A DNA stretch of 7,929 nucleotides from CAYOFK01 sp964403185 (lineage in GTDB: Bacteria; Bacteroidota; Bacteroidia; Bacteroidales; VadinHA17). Each line of letters begins with the position of its first letter. Position 1 is the stretch's first letter. Location of the stretch: contig CAYOFK010000138.1 in the NCBI GenBank assembly GCA_964403185.1, forward strand, positions 1 to 7,929, written 5' to 3'. This document shows, piece by piece, positions 1-6,814 of this stretch. The position numbers and the translations under genes are program-made. The notes beneath the pieces were generated by a model. It was not told the origin of the DNA. It was given only the letters and a program-made list of their open reading frames with translations, and made no database searches.

Positions 1-1
1 G

Positions 2-670
2 TCAGAGCAGCTTAAAAAATTCGATAAACAAAAGATCATCCAAAGAAAAAACAGGGGGAAACTGGTGCGGGTGGCACTCGTTGGATATACAAATGTTGGA
101 AAATCAACCTTAATGAATCTTTTGAGCAAATCGGATATATTTGCCGAAAATAAGCTTTTCGCCACCCTCGATACCACTGTCAGGAAAGTTGTTTTTCAAA
201 ACCTTCCATTCCTTTTGTCAGATACTGTTGGTTTTATAAGAAAACTTCCCCATCACCTGATTGAATCGTTTAAATCCACTCTGGATGAAGTTCGTGAATC
301 TGATATTCTGGTGCATGTTGCGGATAGTTCACATCCCAATTTTGAGGAGCAAATTACAATTGTCAGAAACACACTTAAGGAATTGGGAGTTGGGGATAAG
401 CCATCTTTGCTGGTTTTTAATAAAACAGATGCCTATACCTTTGAACAAAAAGATGCCGATGACCTCACTCCTTTGAAAAAGGAAAACGTCACACTTGAAC
501 AACTGCAGAATAGCTGGTTCGTAAGGGAAAACAGGCCCAGTCTGTTTATTTCTGCAAGAGAGAGAACAAACATTGATTCCTTGAGAGAAACCCTTTATGA
601 AATGATCAGGGACATCCATACAAAACGGTATCCTTATAATGACTTTCTGTATGAACTTCAGGAATCATGA
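2..670 (+). CDS. hflX: GTPase HflX, 3' part (5' end outside the window)
   Basis: This is the GTP-binding C-terminal half of HflX, a GTPase that in studied bacteria binds the 50S subunit and splits stalled or stressed ribosomes in the cytoplasm. The frame is open from base 2 to the TGA at 668-670, giving 222 residues. A GTG at 65 could be taken for a start, but the residues before it (ending QRKNRGKLVRVALVGYTN) are the conserved linker into the G domain, so the true start lies upstream. In fragment numbering, G1 is GYTNVGKST (28-36), the switch I motif is TLDTT (55-59), G3 is DTVG (74-77), G4 is NKTD (140-143) and G5 is SARE (184-187). The Asp-rich stretch between G4 and G5, about 40 residues long, and the ending YPYNDFLYEL look like Bacteroidota HflX proteins. 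Full-length members are near 400 residues, so roughly half is present. The G domain shows no damage. Identification is firm. Confidence 0.95.
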   Translation, partial: SEQLKKFDKQKIIQRKNRGKLVRVALVGYTNVGKSTLMNLLSKSDIFAENKLFATLDTTVRKVVFQNLPFLLSDTVGFIRKLPHHLIESFKSTLDEVRESDILVHVADSSHPNFEEQITIVRNTLKELGVGDKPSLLVFNKTDAYTFEQKDADDLTPLKKENVTLEQLQNSWFVRENRPSLFISARERTNIDSLRETLYEMIRDIHTKRYPYNDFLYELQES

Positions 671-683
671 TCATGCCGGTTCG

Positions 684-731
684 CCGGACCGCTTAAACTA
701 TCCTGGGCATCCGGGGAAACGGTCCGGTTTT
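684..731 (+). terminator. Candidate hflX terminator hairpin
   Basis: Fourteen bases after the hflX stop, ccggaccg (684-691) pairs perfectly with cggtccgg (720-727), and TTTT follows at 728-731. This is the form of an intrinsic terminator, although the loop of 28 nt is long. Within the loop, tcct (701-704) can pair with ggga (714-717), which would compact it. The T run is short, so the terminator may be weak. The 720-727 arm can instead pair with a downstream arm (755-764). Confidence 0.5.
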
Positions 732-764
732 GATTCCAATCAGAAGAAACGGCCAAACCGGACC
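721..764. repeat. 10-bp inverted repeat in the hflX/asd gap
   Basis: The arms ggtccggttt (721-730) and aaaccggacc (755-764) are perfect reverse complements with a 24-nt spacer. The spacer contains its own small palindrome, tgat-tcca-atca (731-742). The left arm overlaps the 3' arm of the hflX terminator candidate, so the two hairpins exclude each other. Read on the minus strand, the stem is followed by GTTT, so it may also help end the asd transcript. The structure is visible in the sequence; its function is inferred. Confidence 0.5.
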
Positions 765-817
765 CGAAAATAGAACCATTAAATTCCTGCAAATTATAAC
801 AAACTGTCCGTCCAGTG

Positions 818-851
818 AAAACTGCGACCGCCGGATGCCGGCAGAAAGGTC
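818..851 (-). terminator. Candidate asd terminator hairpin
   Basis: On the minus strand, about 60 bases after the asd stop, GACC (851-848) pairs with GGTC (829-826), and inside it GCCGG (842-838) pairs with CCGGC (834-830) around a 3-nt loop. A 5-nt bulge (847-843) separates the two stems. Four bases later comes TTTT (821-818). The bulge and the short T run make this a modest candidate, but its position suits the end of asd. Confidence 0.35.
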
Positions 852-911
852 ATTATCCCCTTATGCAGCATTATTACAGGAAGAAAATACGCGCCCCGTT
901 ACAAGGAGTAC

Positions 912-1895
912 TTAAACAAAATTCTTTTTTATAAGAACCTCTGCGATCTGAACGGCATTGGTTGCCGCTCCCTTTCTCAGATTATCTGAAACAATCCAGA
1001 GGTTCAGAGCATTTGGAAGGGACGTATCCTTTCTGATCCGGCCTACAAAGACCTCATCTTTTCCTTCGGCTATAATGGGCATGGGGTAAACGTTATTTCT
1101 AATATCGTCCTGTACGGTCACTCCAGGAGTATTATTAAGAATGGAAATAACCTCTTCAATTTCAAAAGGCTTTTCAAACTCTATGTTCACTGATTCGGAG
1201 TGCCCGCCTTGCACAGGGACCCTGACAGCAGTGGCAGTGATCTTCAGGTTGGGATCGTTAAGTATTTTTTGTGACTCCTGCACCATCTTCATTTCCTCAC
1301 GGGTGTAACCATTATCCAGAAAAGCATCAATATGGGGCAGGCAGTTTTTATCGATAGGATGTGGATAGAAACGGTTTTCTGACGCACCTTTCCGTTCAGA
1401 TTCCAATTGCCTGATAGCTTTGATCCCGGAACCGGAAACCGACTGGTAGGTGGATATGACGGACCGGCGAATAGTAAATTTCCGGTGAAGGGGTGCCGCC
1501 ACCATCACAAATTGAATGGTTGAACAATTGGGATTTGCAATGATCATGTCAGTCTTCTCCAGCAGGTTCCCATTGATCTCAGGGACGATAAGCTTTTTAT
1601 CAGGGTCCATACGCCAGGCCGAAGAATTATCAATAACGCGGCTGCCTCTGTCAGCAAATCCGGGTGCCGCCACCAGGGACAGATCATCACCGGCAGAGAA
1701 CAGAGCGATATCAGGAGAAAACCTGAGTCCCTCATCAAGTGATTTAACTTCATATTCGTCTCCACTGAAGGATACTCTTTTATTCAGTTTTGAAGCTACA
1801 GGCATAAATTCGGATACAGGAAACTGGCGTTGTTCCAATACTTCAATCATAGTTCTTCCTACCAAACCTGTGGCTCCAACAATGAGAAGTTTCAT
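912..1895 (-). CDS. asd: Aspartate-semialdehyde dehydrogenase
   Basis: The enzyme reduces L-aspartyl-4-phosphate to aspartate-4-semialdehyde with NADPH. This is the branch-point step for lysine and diaminopimelate, threonine and methionine synthesis in the cytoplasm. The chosen ATG (1895-1893) gives 327 residues and places the nucleotide-binding motif GATGLVG at 7-13, directly after the first beta strand as in the family. A TTG at 1940 would add 15 residues that look like untranslated leader, and it lies inside an inverted repeat. Other visible motifs are SAG (67-69), NSSAWR (90-95), the catalytic cysteine C124 in NPNCST, YQSVSGSG (150-157), RVPVQGGHSES (225-235) with the active-site histidine H232, and DNLRKGAATNAVQIAE near the C-terminus. 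All key residues are present and length is normal. No Shine-Dalgarno sequence precedes the ATG; the leader is A/T-rich, as usual in Bacteroidota. The gene stands alone, divergent from the surface protein gene and convergent with hflX. Confidence 0.96.
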   Translation of the reverse strand: MKLLIVGATGLVGRTMIEVLEQRQFPVSEFMPVASKLNKRVSFSGDEYEVKSLDEGLRFSPDIALFSAGDDLSLVAAPGFADRGSRVIDNSSAWRMDPDKKLIVPEINGNLLEKTDMIIANPNCSTIQFVMVAAPLHRKFTIRRSVISTYQSVSGSGIKAIRQLESERKGASENRFYPHPIDKNCLPHIDAFLDNGYTREEMKMVQESQKILNDPNLKITATAVRVPVQGGHSESVNIEFEKPFEIEEVISILNNTPGVTVQDDIRNNVYPMPIIAEGKDEVFVGRIRKDTSLPNALNLWIVSDNLRKGAATNAVQIAEVLIKKNFV

Positions 1896-1935
1896 GTGTT
1901 TATATTTATTTTCAATGGTCACATGGAACTCACAG

Positions 1936-1984
1936 AACAAAATTTAATCATATCCCTGTGGGTTAAAATATATTAAATTTTGTT
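1936..1984. repeat. 13-bp perfect inverted repeat in the divergent promoter region
   Basis: The arms aacaaaatttaat (1936-1948) and attaaattttgtt (1972-1984) are exact reverse complements separated by 23 bp, centred on 1960. It lies 41 bp upstream of the asd ATG. Each arm, read outward, contains TAAATTTT, which matches the Bacteroidota -7 pattern TAnnTTTG in 7 of 8 positions. It could therefore be a pair of divergent promoter cores or an operator for a dimeric regulator. No regulator is encoded nearby. The repeat is seen directly; its role is inferred. Confidence 0.5.
1939..1967 (-). promoter_or_regulatory. Possible asd promoter
   Basis: On the minus strand TAAATTTT (1946-1939) resembles the Bacteroidota -7 element TAnnTTTG. 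Transcription starting a few bases on would leave a leader of about 35-40 nt before the asd ATG. The -33 element is poor: the best upstream match is TTTA (1967-1964), with a spacer of about 17 instead of 19-21. The call rests mostly on position. Confidence 0.25.
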
Positions 1985-2000
1985 ATGTTCGTTTCAGGTG

Positions 2001-2033
2001 TTTGTTTTTTACGGAAAATTCGGCATAAATTTT
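2001..2033 (+). promoter_or_regulatory. Promoter candidate for the lamin-tail protein gene
   Basis: TTTG (2001-2004) is followed after 21 bases by TAAATTTT (2026-2033). This fits the Bacteroidota primary sigma pattern TTTG-N19-21-TAnnTTTG with one mismatch, at the last base. Transcription would start near 2040, giving a leader of about 100 nt. That leader holds a 7-bp inverted repeat, ttctcaa (2071-2077) with ttgagaa (2096-2102), which forms only a weak hairpin. Confidence 0.5.
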
Positions 2034-2139
2034 ATAATTAATATTGGATTAGAAGTAAGAAAAAGAAAGTTTCTCAATAAGATTTAATAGATTTTTTGAG
2101 AACCGGGCTGGGGAAAATCCAACTCATCACTCATACCTG

Positions 2140-4791
2140 ATGTTTTTAAAAAGATTTTTGTTCCACATCCTCTGGCTGTTACCAATAAGTGTTACAGGGC
2201 AGCTTACCGATGATTTTGAGCATGGATCCTTGTCAAACTGGATACAGAGCACTCCGGGAAGATGGGAAATCAGTGCGGAAAATCCTCTTGCCGGCAGCTT
2301 TTCCTTGCATCATTCTTATAATAATCCTGTGTCGGGACATGATGGTATCTCTTTGCCGATTCCCGGCTTGCAGTTAAACGGAAACCAAACGGCATGGCGG
2401 TTTAAGATCAAACATTCTTATCCTCCTTCTGCAGCAAATAACTGGGCAGTATTTCTTATTTCAAACAGGGAAGCTTCAGACATGGTTCCACAGGGAACAG
2501 CAGACGGATACATAATTGGGGTAAATTATTCAGGTTCAGATGATCATGTAAAGCTCTGGAAAAGTAAAGCAGGATCAACCGGGCCCGTAATAGAAACCTG
2601 GTTTAACTGGCAGTCACTGGTTTCCACAGAGAAAACAGTATTTTTTGAGATTATACGTTCAGAATTAGGTTTGTGGAGCATCGTGATCGACACAACCGGC
2701 ACAGGAAATGAATGGTTTCATATTGGTTCGGCAACCGATCCTGAACTTTTTCAGCCTTTATATTTCGGGATCTATTATGAATATTCATCCGCACAGGACC
2801 GGAAACTCTGGTTTGATGACCTTGAGATTACCGGGATATTTGTGGAAGATACAGTGCCCCCCAGGGTCCGGACCTTAAATATACTTCATCCACAAACCCT
2901 GGTTTTACAGTATGATGAACCGGTGAGAAAATTGTCTGCGACCGACAGTCTGAAATTCCGGGTGGACCGGTCCATCGGTCATCCTGCAGATATTCTCAGC
3001 CCTGATCAGGCAACACAATGGCTGATATTCAATGAACCTTTTTCTAACGGGGAGTTTTATAATCTGTCCCTGGGGAGAATTAAAGATCCCACCGGAAATG
3101 AATTGCCGGATACTGTCATCCGGTTTGAATACCATATACCGGCCCCGTATGAACTGGTAATCAATGAGATCATGGCAGACCCCATTCCTCCAATTGGTTT
3201 GCCTGAGTCGGAATATATCGAAGTATTAAATACTTCCGGTTACGATTTGCTGGCATCGGGATGGAGCATCGGTGTGGGTGCTCATCTGAAACCGATCCCG
3301 ATTTTTTATATTCCCGGCGGGTCATACGGGTTGTTAATATCCCGGAGTGATACGGCAGGGTACAGGGAATTTGGTACTGTTATTGATCTGGACGGATTGC
3401 CAGCCCTTACAAATGCAGGTCAAACCATAACCATTTACAATCAGAACAAACAGGTCATTTCTTCCATTACTTATAGCGTGGATTGGTATGGTGATGATCT
3501 GAAATCAGATGGGGGATGGTCATTAGAGCAGATTGATCCCTTGTATCCATGCGCTGAGGCCACAAACTGGAGGGCCTCTGTCGACATTTCGGGGGGAACT
3601 CCCGGACGGCAGAATTCTGTGCTCTCCTCCAATACGGATCTCGGGGCGCCGGAAGTTATCAATGTTTTTATCATGGACAGCACCCAACTCATGGTCGGCT
3701 TCAATGAAATCTATAGCAGGTTAAAGGCAGGGGATCCGGACAACTTCAATGTGGACCAGGGTATTGGCGCCCCTGACTCGGTCACATTAATTTCTCCCGG
3801 TTTCAACAGATTGATCTTACACTTTCAAAAAGAGTTTGAACCGGGCATTGAGTATGTCCTCTCCGTTGGATCCGGACTTACAGACTGTGCAGGCAATGCA
3901 GTTGAGTCCGGGCAGATCCGGTTTGGATTTCCATCATCCTGTGACAGTCTTGATGTAGTGATAAATGAGGTCCTTTTTAATCCCCTGGCAGGAGGTAATG
4001 ATTTTGTTGAATTGTATAACCGCTCAGATAAGATCCTGGATCTGGGGACCCTTTCGGTGGCAACAAGGGATGCTCAGGACGGATCCGTTAAATCAGCACA
4101 GATGATAAGCGGCCATGGCCTTTTAATGTTTCCCGGAGATTATGTAGTGCTTACTGCAAGCAGTGAAAGTGTTTTACAGTTTTACTGGACCAGTGATGAA
4201 AATCAATTCATAGAGCTCAATAAGATGCCTGCTTATTCGAACGATAAGGGGACTGTTGTTCTGTTGACAAAGTGGCTGAATATTATTGATGAATTCAGAT
4301 ATGCAGAATCCATGCATCACGCATTACTGAAATCTGGAGAAGGGGTATCTCTGGAGCGGATCCACCCGGATCTGCCCACTTCGGATCTGTTAAACTGGCA
4401 TTCGGCAGCAGAAAGCGTTGGATTTGCCACTCCTGGATTAATCAATTCCCAATTCGCTGATAAAGTGGCAGGTACAGATCCGGTTTGGGTCAATCCTGAA
4501 ATTTTTTCTCCCGATAATGACGGACATGATGATGTGGTTTTCCTGAATTATGAGTTTAAGGAGCCTGGATATGTTGCCAATGTTATGGTTTTTAATTCGC
4601 AAGGGAGGCTCATCAGAAGATTGGTGAATAATCAACTCTGTGGTACAAGCGGAAGCTTTATCTGGAATGGAGAAGATGACGGGGGGCAGCGTGCAGGGAT
4701 TGGAATATATGTTATATTCCTGGAAGTTTACAATCTTAAAGGGGAGGTGAAAGCCTATAAAAAGACCTGTGTACTGGCCACACGGTTTTAG
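2140..4791 (+). CDS. Exported multidomain protein with two lamin-tail domains
   Basis: This is an 883-residue secreted protein of unknown specific function. Residues 1-20 are a signal peptide (KR, then a hydrophobic stretch, with cleavage probably before Q21). Residues 22-235 look like a concanavalin A-like sandwich, starting DDFEHGSLSNW and ending KLWFDDLEITG. Residues 238-331 are an Ig-like domain of the SbsA type (DTVPPRVRTLNI, DEPV, DPTGNELPD). Residues 336-490 are a lamin-tail domain (VINEIMADP, EYIEVLN). Residues 503-597 are a second Ig-like domain (TDCAGNAV), and 605-768 a second lamin-tail domain (VVINEVLFNP, DFVELYNRS). Residues 783-883 resemble FlgD or CHU_C C-terminal domains: EIFSPDNDGHDD, VFNSQGRLIRRL, FIWNGEDDGG, GIGIYVIFLEV. 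The last could be a sorting or anchoring domain for type IX secretion, but that is inferred; no secretion genes are in the window. The likely location is cell surface or extracellular, with a structural or adhesive role. The ATG at 2140 is chosen because the signal peptide begins there. The domain family calls are by eye. Confidence 0.85.
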   Translation: MFLKRFLFHILWLLPISVTGQLTDDFEHGSLSNWIQSTPGRWEISAENPLAGSFSLHHSYNNPVSGHDGISLPIPGLQLNGNQTAWRFKIKHSYPPSAANNWAVFLISNREASDMVPQGTADGYIIGVNYSGSDDHVKLWKSKAGSTGPVIETWFNWQSLVSTEKTVFFEIIRSELGLWSIVIDTTGTGNEWFHIGSATDPELFQPLYFGIYYEYSSAQDRKLWFDDLEITGIFVEDTVPPRVRTLNILHPQTLVLQYDEPVRKLSATDSLKFRVDRSIGHPADILSPDQATQWLIFNEPFSNGEFYNLSLGRIKDPTGNELPDTVIRFEYHIPAPYELVINEIMADPIPPIGLPESEYIEVLNTSGYDLLASGWSIGVGAHLKPIPIFYIPGGSYGLLISRSDTAGYREFGTVIDLDGLPALTNAGQTITIYNQNKQVISSITYSVDWYGDDLKSDGGWSLEQIDPLYPCAEATNWRASVDISGGTPGRQNSVLSSNTDLGAPEVINVFIMDSTQLMVGFNEIYSRLKAGDPDNFNVDQGIGAPDSVTLISPGFNRLILHFQKEFEPGIEYVLSVGSGLTDCAGNAVESGQIRFGFPSSCDSLDVVINEVLFNPLAGGNDFVELYNRSDKILDLGTLSVATRDAQDGSVKSAQMISGHGLLMFPGDYVVLTASSESVLQFYWTSDENQFIELNKMPAYSNDKGTVVLLTKWLNIIDEFRYAESMHHALLKSGEGVSLERIHPDLPTSDLLNWHSAAESVGFATPGLINSQFADKVAGTDPVWVNPEIFSPDNDGHDDVVFLNYEFKEPGYVANVMVFNSQGRLIRRLVNNQLCGTSGSFIWNGEDDGGQRAGIGIYVIFLEVYNLKGEVKAYKKTCVLATRF

Positions 4792-6002
4792 CTGCTGTTT
4801 CCAGTCTTGATTTTTGGAATAATAAATGCCAGCGGTATCGCAAGCACCGCCAGAAGGTTTGCAATTAAGAAGGTATTTTCAAGGCCGATTGTATCGGCAA
4901 GCACACCGACCAGCAACAACATCAAAGAACTTACGCCAAAATTAAGGGTCATGAATATTCCATTCAGAAAAGGCAAATGTTCTGAATCCAGCTCATGAAT
5001 AACAGTCAGCATTATCGGGCTGGTGGAGATCAGGAAGAATCCTGTAAGAATGAGCAGCGGAAACGACAGGAACTCAATATCCTGCATAAACAGCCACATG
5101 AATAATGGGCTGAGCAAAGTGATGATCACCATGGCTGTTTTGCGGCCTATCTTATCCGAGATGGTTCCCGCCACATAGGTTCCCGCCACCCCGGCCAGTT
5201 GCACTGCCGCAAGTGCACTGCCTGCATACCAAAGGGAATGTCCTTTTTCTGTAAGATAGACGGAAAGATAAAAAGTGAGAGAGGATTTCATTGCAGCCCT
5301 GAAGAGCAATATAAGACCCAGGGTTAAAAAAACCGTAGCGAATTGTCTGAAAACAGCCATATACCTGACCTTCTTTTTTTGTTTTCTGAAGTCTTCCCTG
5401 ATGCTGATCTTTCTGAACCTGAAGTACAATATCAGTGATGCAGCCAGACCAAAAGGGATCAACTTAAAGGAACCATCCAGTCCCCAATACGTCACTGCAC
5501 CCACAATGATCAATGGCCCCAGGGTTCTGGCAAGTTCTCCCCCCACCATAAAAAGGCTCATCCCCCGCCCCAGGTGGTCTCCCGAGATCTCTTTGATCAT
5601 CACAGGTGCGGGTACATGAAAAAATGTTGAGGAAATTCCTGCCACAAAAAGCAGGATAACAAGAATGGTATAATTTGGTGCCCATCCGATAAAACTCATC
5701 GCAACGGTGGTTACAGCCGGTGCAAAAATAACCAGAAACCGGATTCTCATGTTCTCGGCCAGAATACCCACGAAAGGATTAAAAATGGAGGGGATCCTTT
5801 GAAAAACCGATAATGCGCCGGCAAGGGAAAGACTGATCCCAAGCTTTGAAATTATCAGAGGTAATATGGGTGCAAGGAATGATGAATAGATATCATGCAG
5901 GAGATGGGTTATGCTAATGACCAGCACATCCCCGGTCTGAAAGGTCTTTGGCGGTTCAGGTGAATCTGCTTTTCTTACTGTTTTCTCCGGCTCCTGGGTC
6001 AT
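4788..6002 (-). CDS. MFS transporter, fosmidomycin-resistance (Fsr)-like
   Basis: This is a 404-residue inner-membrane transporter of the major facilitator superfamily with about twelve hydrophobic segments. They lie approximately at residues 25-47, 55-80, 88-106, 111-131, 148-172, 178-195, 221-246, 257-280, 287-306, 310-332, 345-368 and 374-396. A soluble N-terminus of about 22 residues and a basic central loop (196-220, with KQKKK) suggest both ends are cytoplasmic. The loop after helix 8 carries the MFS motif DKIGRK (283-288); the matching loop after helix 2 (AENMRIR) is degenerate. The patterns THLLHDIYSSFLAPILP (32-48), FFHVPAP (127-133) and GRGMSLFMVGGELARTLGP (145-163) resemble the Fsr family, whose E. 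coli member exports fosmidomycin. Substrate here is unknown. The ATG lies 2 bp after the stop of the phosphorylase gene, so translation is probably coupled. The stop codon overlaps that of the opposing lamin-tail gene. Family is fairly sure; the drug-resistance role is not shown. Confidence 0.85.
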   Translation of the reverse strand: MTQEPEKTVRKADSPEPPKTFQTGDVLVISITHLLHDIYSSFLAPILPLIISKLGISLSLAGALSVFQRIPSIFNPFVGILAENMRIRFLVIFAPAVTTVAMSFIGWAPNYTILVILLFVAGISSTFFHVPAPVMIKEISGDHLGRGMSLFMVGGELARTLGPLIIVGAVTYWGLDGSFKLIPFGLAASLILYFRFRKISIREDFRKQKKKVRYMAVFRQFATVFLTLGLILLFRAAMKSSLTFYLSVYLTEKGHSLWYAGSALAAVQLAGVAGTYVAGTISDKIGRKTAMVIITLLSPLFMWLFMQDIEFLSFPLLILTGFFLISTSPIMLTVIHELDSEHLPFLNGIFMTLNFGVSSLMLLLVGVLADTIGLENTFLIANLLAVLAIPLAFIIPKIKTGNSS

Positions 6003-6004
6003 GC

Positions 6005-6814
6005 TTATAATTCAGAGATCAATTGCGCCATGATCAGGGTCATTTTTTCCTCAGAGCGATTTGCTACCACCTGAACGGCTTCATGGGTGATAGTTTCGAT
6101 TTTTCCGGCCACACCGAGGTCGGTTATGATGGAAATTGCAAAGCAGGCCACTCCCATTTGGTGTGCTACAATGGTTTCCGGAGTGGTTGACATGCCAACA
6201 GTATCCGATCCGATTATCCTGAAGTATCTGTATTCTGAAGGAGTTTCAAATGTGGGTCCTGTTGTGGATGTATAAATGCCTTTTTGTATTTTGATTCCCT
6301 TTTCCCGTGCGATAATCTCAGCTTTTTGGATGAGATCTTTGGAATAGGTTTTACTCATATCGGGGAAACGATTCCCAAATTCCTGTATATGGGATCCTAT
6401 AAGTGGATTGGGAAGAAGGTTAATGTGATCGGTAATGATCATCAGATCGCCCGTTTCAAAATCAGGATTCACACCACCACTCGCATTTGAAACAAACAGG
6501 TATTGAATACCCAGAAACCTCATAACCCTGACAGGGAATGTGATTTCTGCCATTGAGTAGCCTTCATAATAGTGGAACCTCCCCTGCATGGCCACAACCT
6601 TTTTTTGTCCAAGGCTTCCGAAGATGAGCTTCCCCTTATGTCCCTCTACCGTAGAAACAGGGAAATTTGGGATGATGTCATATTCAAGAACATGTGCAAT
6701 TTCTATATCTTTTACCAGGCCTCCAAGCCCGGTTCCCAGAATGATCCCGACCTCAGGGCTAAATGGAGCTTTTTCCTTAAGATAAGATACTGTTTCGTTT
6801 ATTCTTTGCAACAT
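6005..6814 (-). CDS. punA: Purine nucleoside phosphorylase, trimeric type
   Basis: The enzyme cleaves purine nucleosides with phosphate to give the free base and ribose-1-phosphate, in cytoplasmic purine salvage. The product has 269 residues, normal for the trimeric low-molecular-mass family. Motifs in order are the phosphate loop GTGLGG (27-32), VEGHKG with H59, QGRFHYYEGYS with R79, H81 and Y83, NASGG (110-114), GPTFETPSEYRY with E190 for base binding, VGMSTTPETIVAHQMG (206-221) with M208 for ribose, and H244 in ITHEAV. The residue matching the mammalian base-specifying Asn243 is Asp here (D232 in SIITDLG), discussed as a finding. The ATG at 6814 fits the family N-terminus (MLQRINETV...GIILGTG) and lies inside the 3' end of lpxK, with a 38-bp overlap. 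It is the middle gene of a three-gene operon. Identification is firm; the preferred purine is not certain. Confidence 0.95.
   Translation of the reverse strand: MLQRINETVSYLKEKAPFSPEVGIILGTGLGGLVKDIEIAHVLEYDIIPNFPVSTVEGHKGKLIFGSLGQKKVVAMQGRFHYYEGYSMAEITFPVRVMRFLGIQYLFVSNASGGVNPDFETGDLMIITDHINLLPNPLIGSHIQEFGNRFPDMSKTYSKDLIQKAEIIAREKGIKIQKGIYTSTTGPTFETPSEYRYFRIIGSDTVGMSTTPETIVAHQMGVACFAISIITDLGVAGKIETITHEAVQVVANRSEEKMTLIMAQLISEL

Noticed and set aside
730..915. 61-codon open frame on the plus strand between hflX and asd
   Set aside because: It starts at TTG inside a hairpin arm, has no recognisable family or ribosome-binding context, and runs into the 3' end of asd. The composition reads as non-coding.
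1896..1940. TTG-initiated 15-residue N-terminal extension of asd
   Set aside because: The added residues precede the first beta strand of the nucleotide-binding fold, where the family normally begins, and the TTG lies inside the inverted repeat. The ATG at 1895 is preferred.
1516..1947. 143-codon plus-strand frame antisense to asd
   Set aside because: It lies opposite the well-supported asd reading frame, which carries the catalytic cysteine. The translation has no family motif.
5275..5619. 114-codon plus-strand frame inside the transporter gene
   Set aside because: It is the antisense shadow of membrane-spanning codons, with no independent support.
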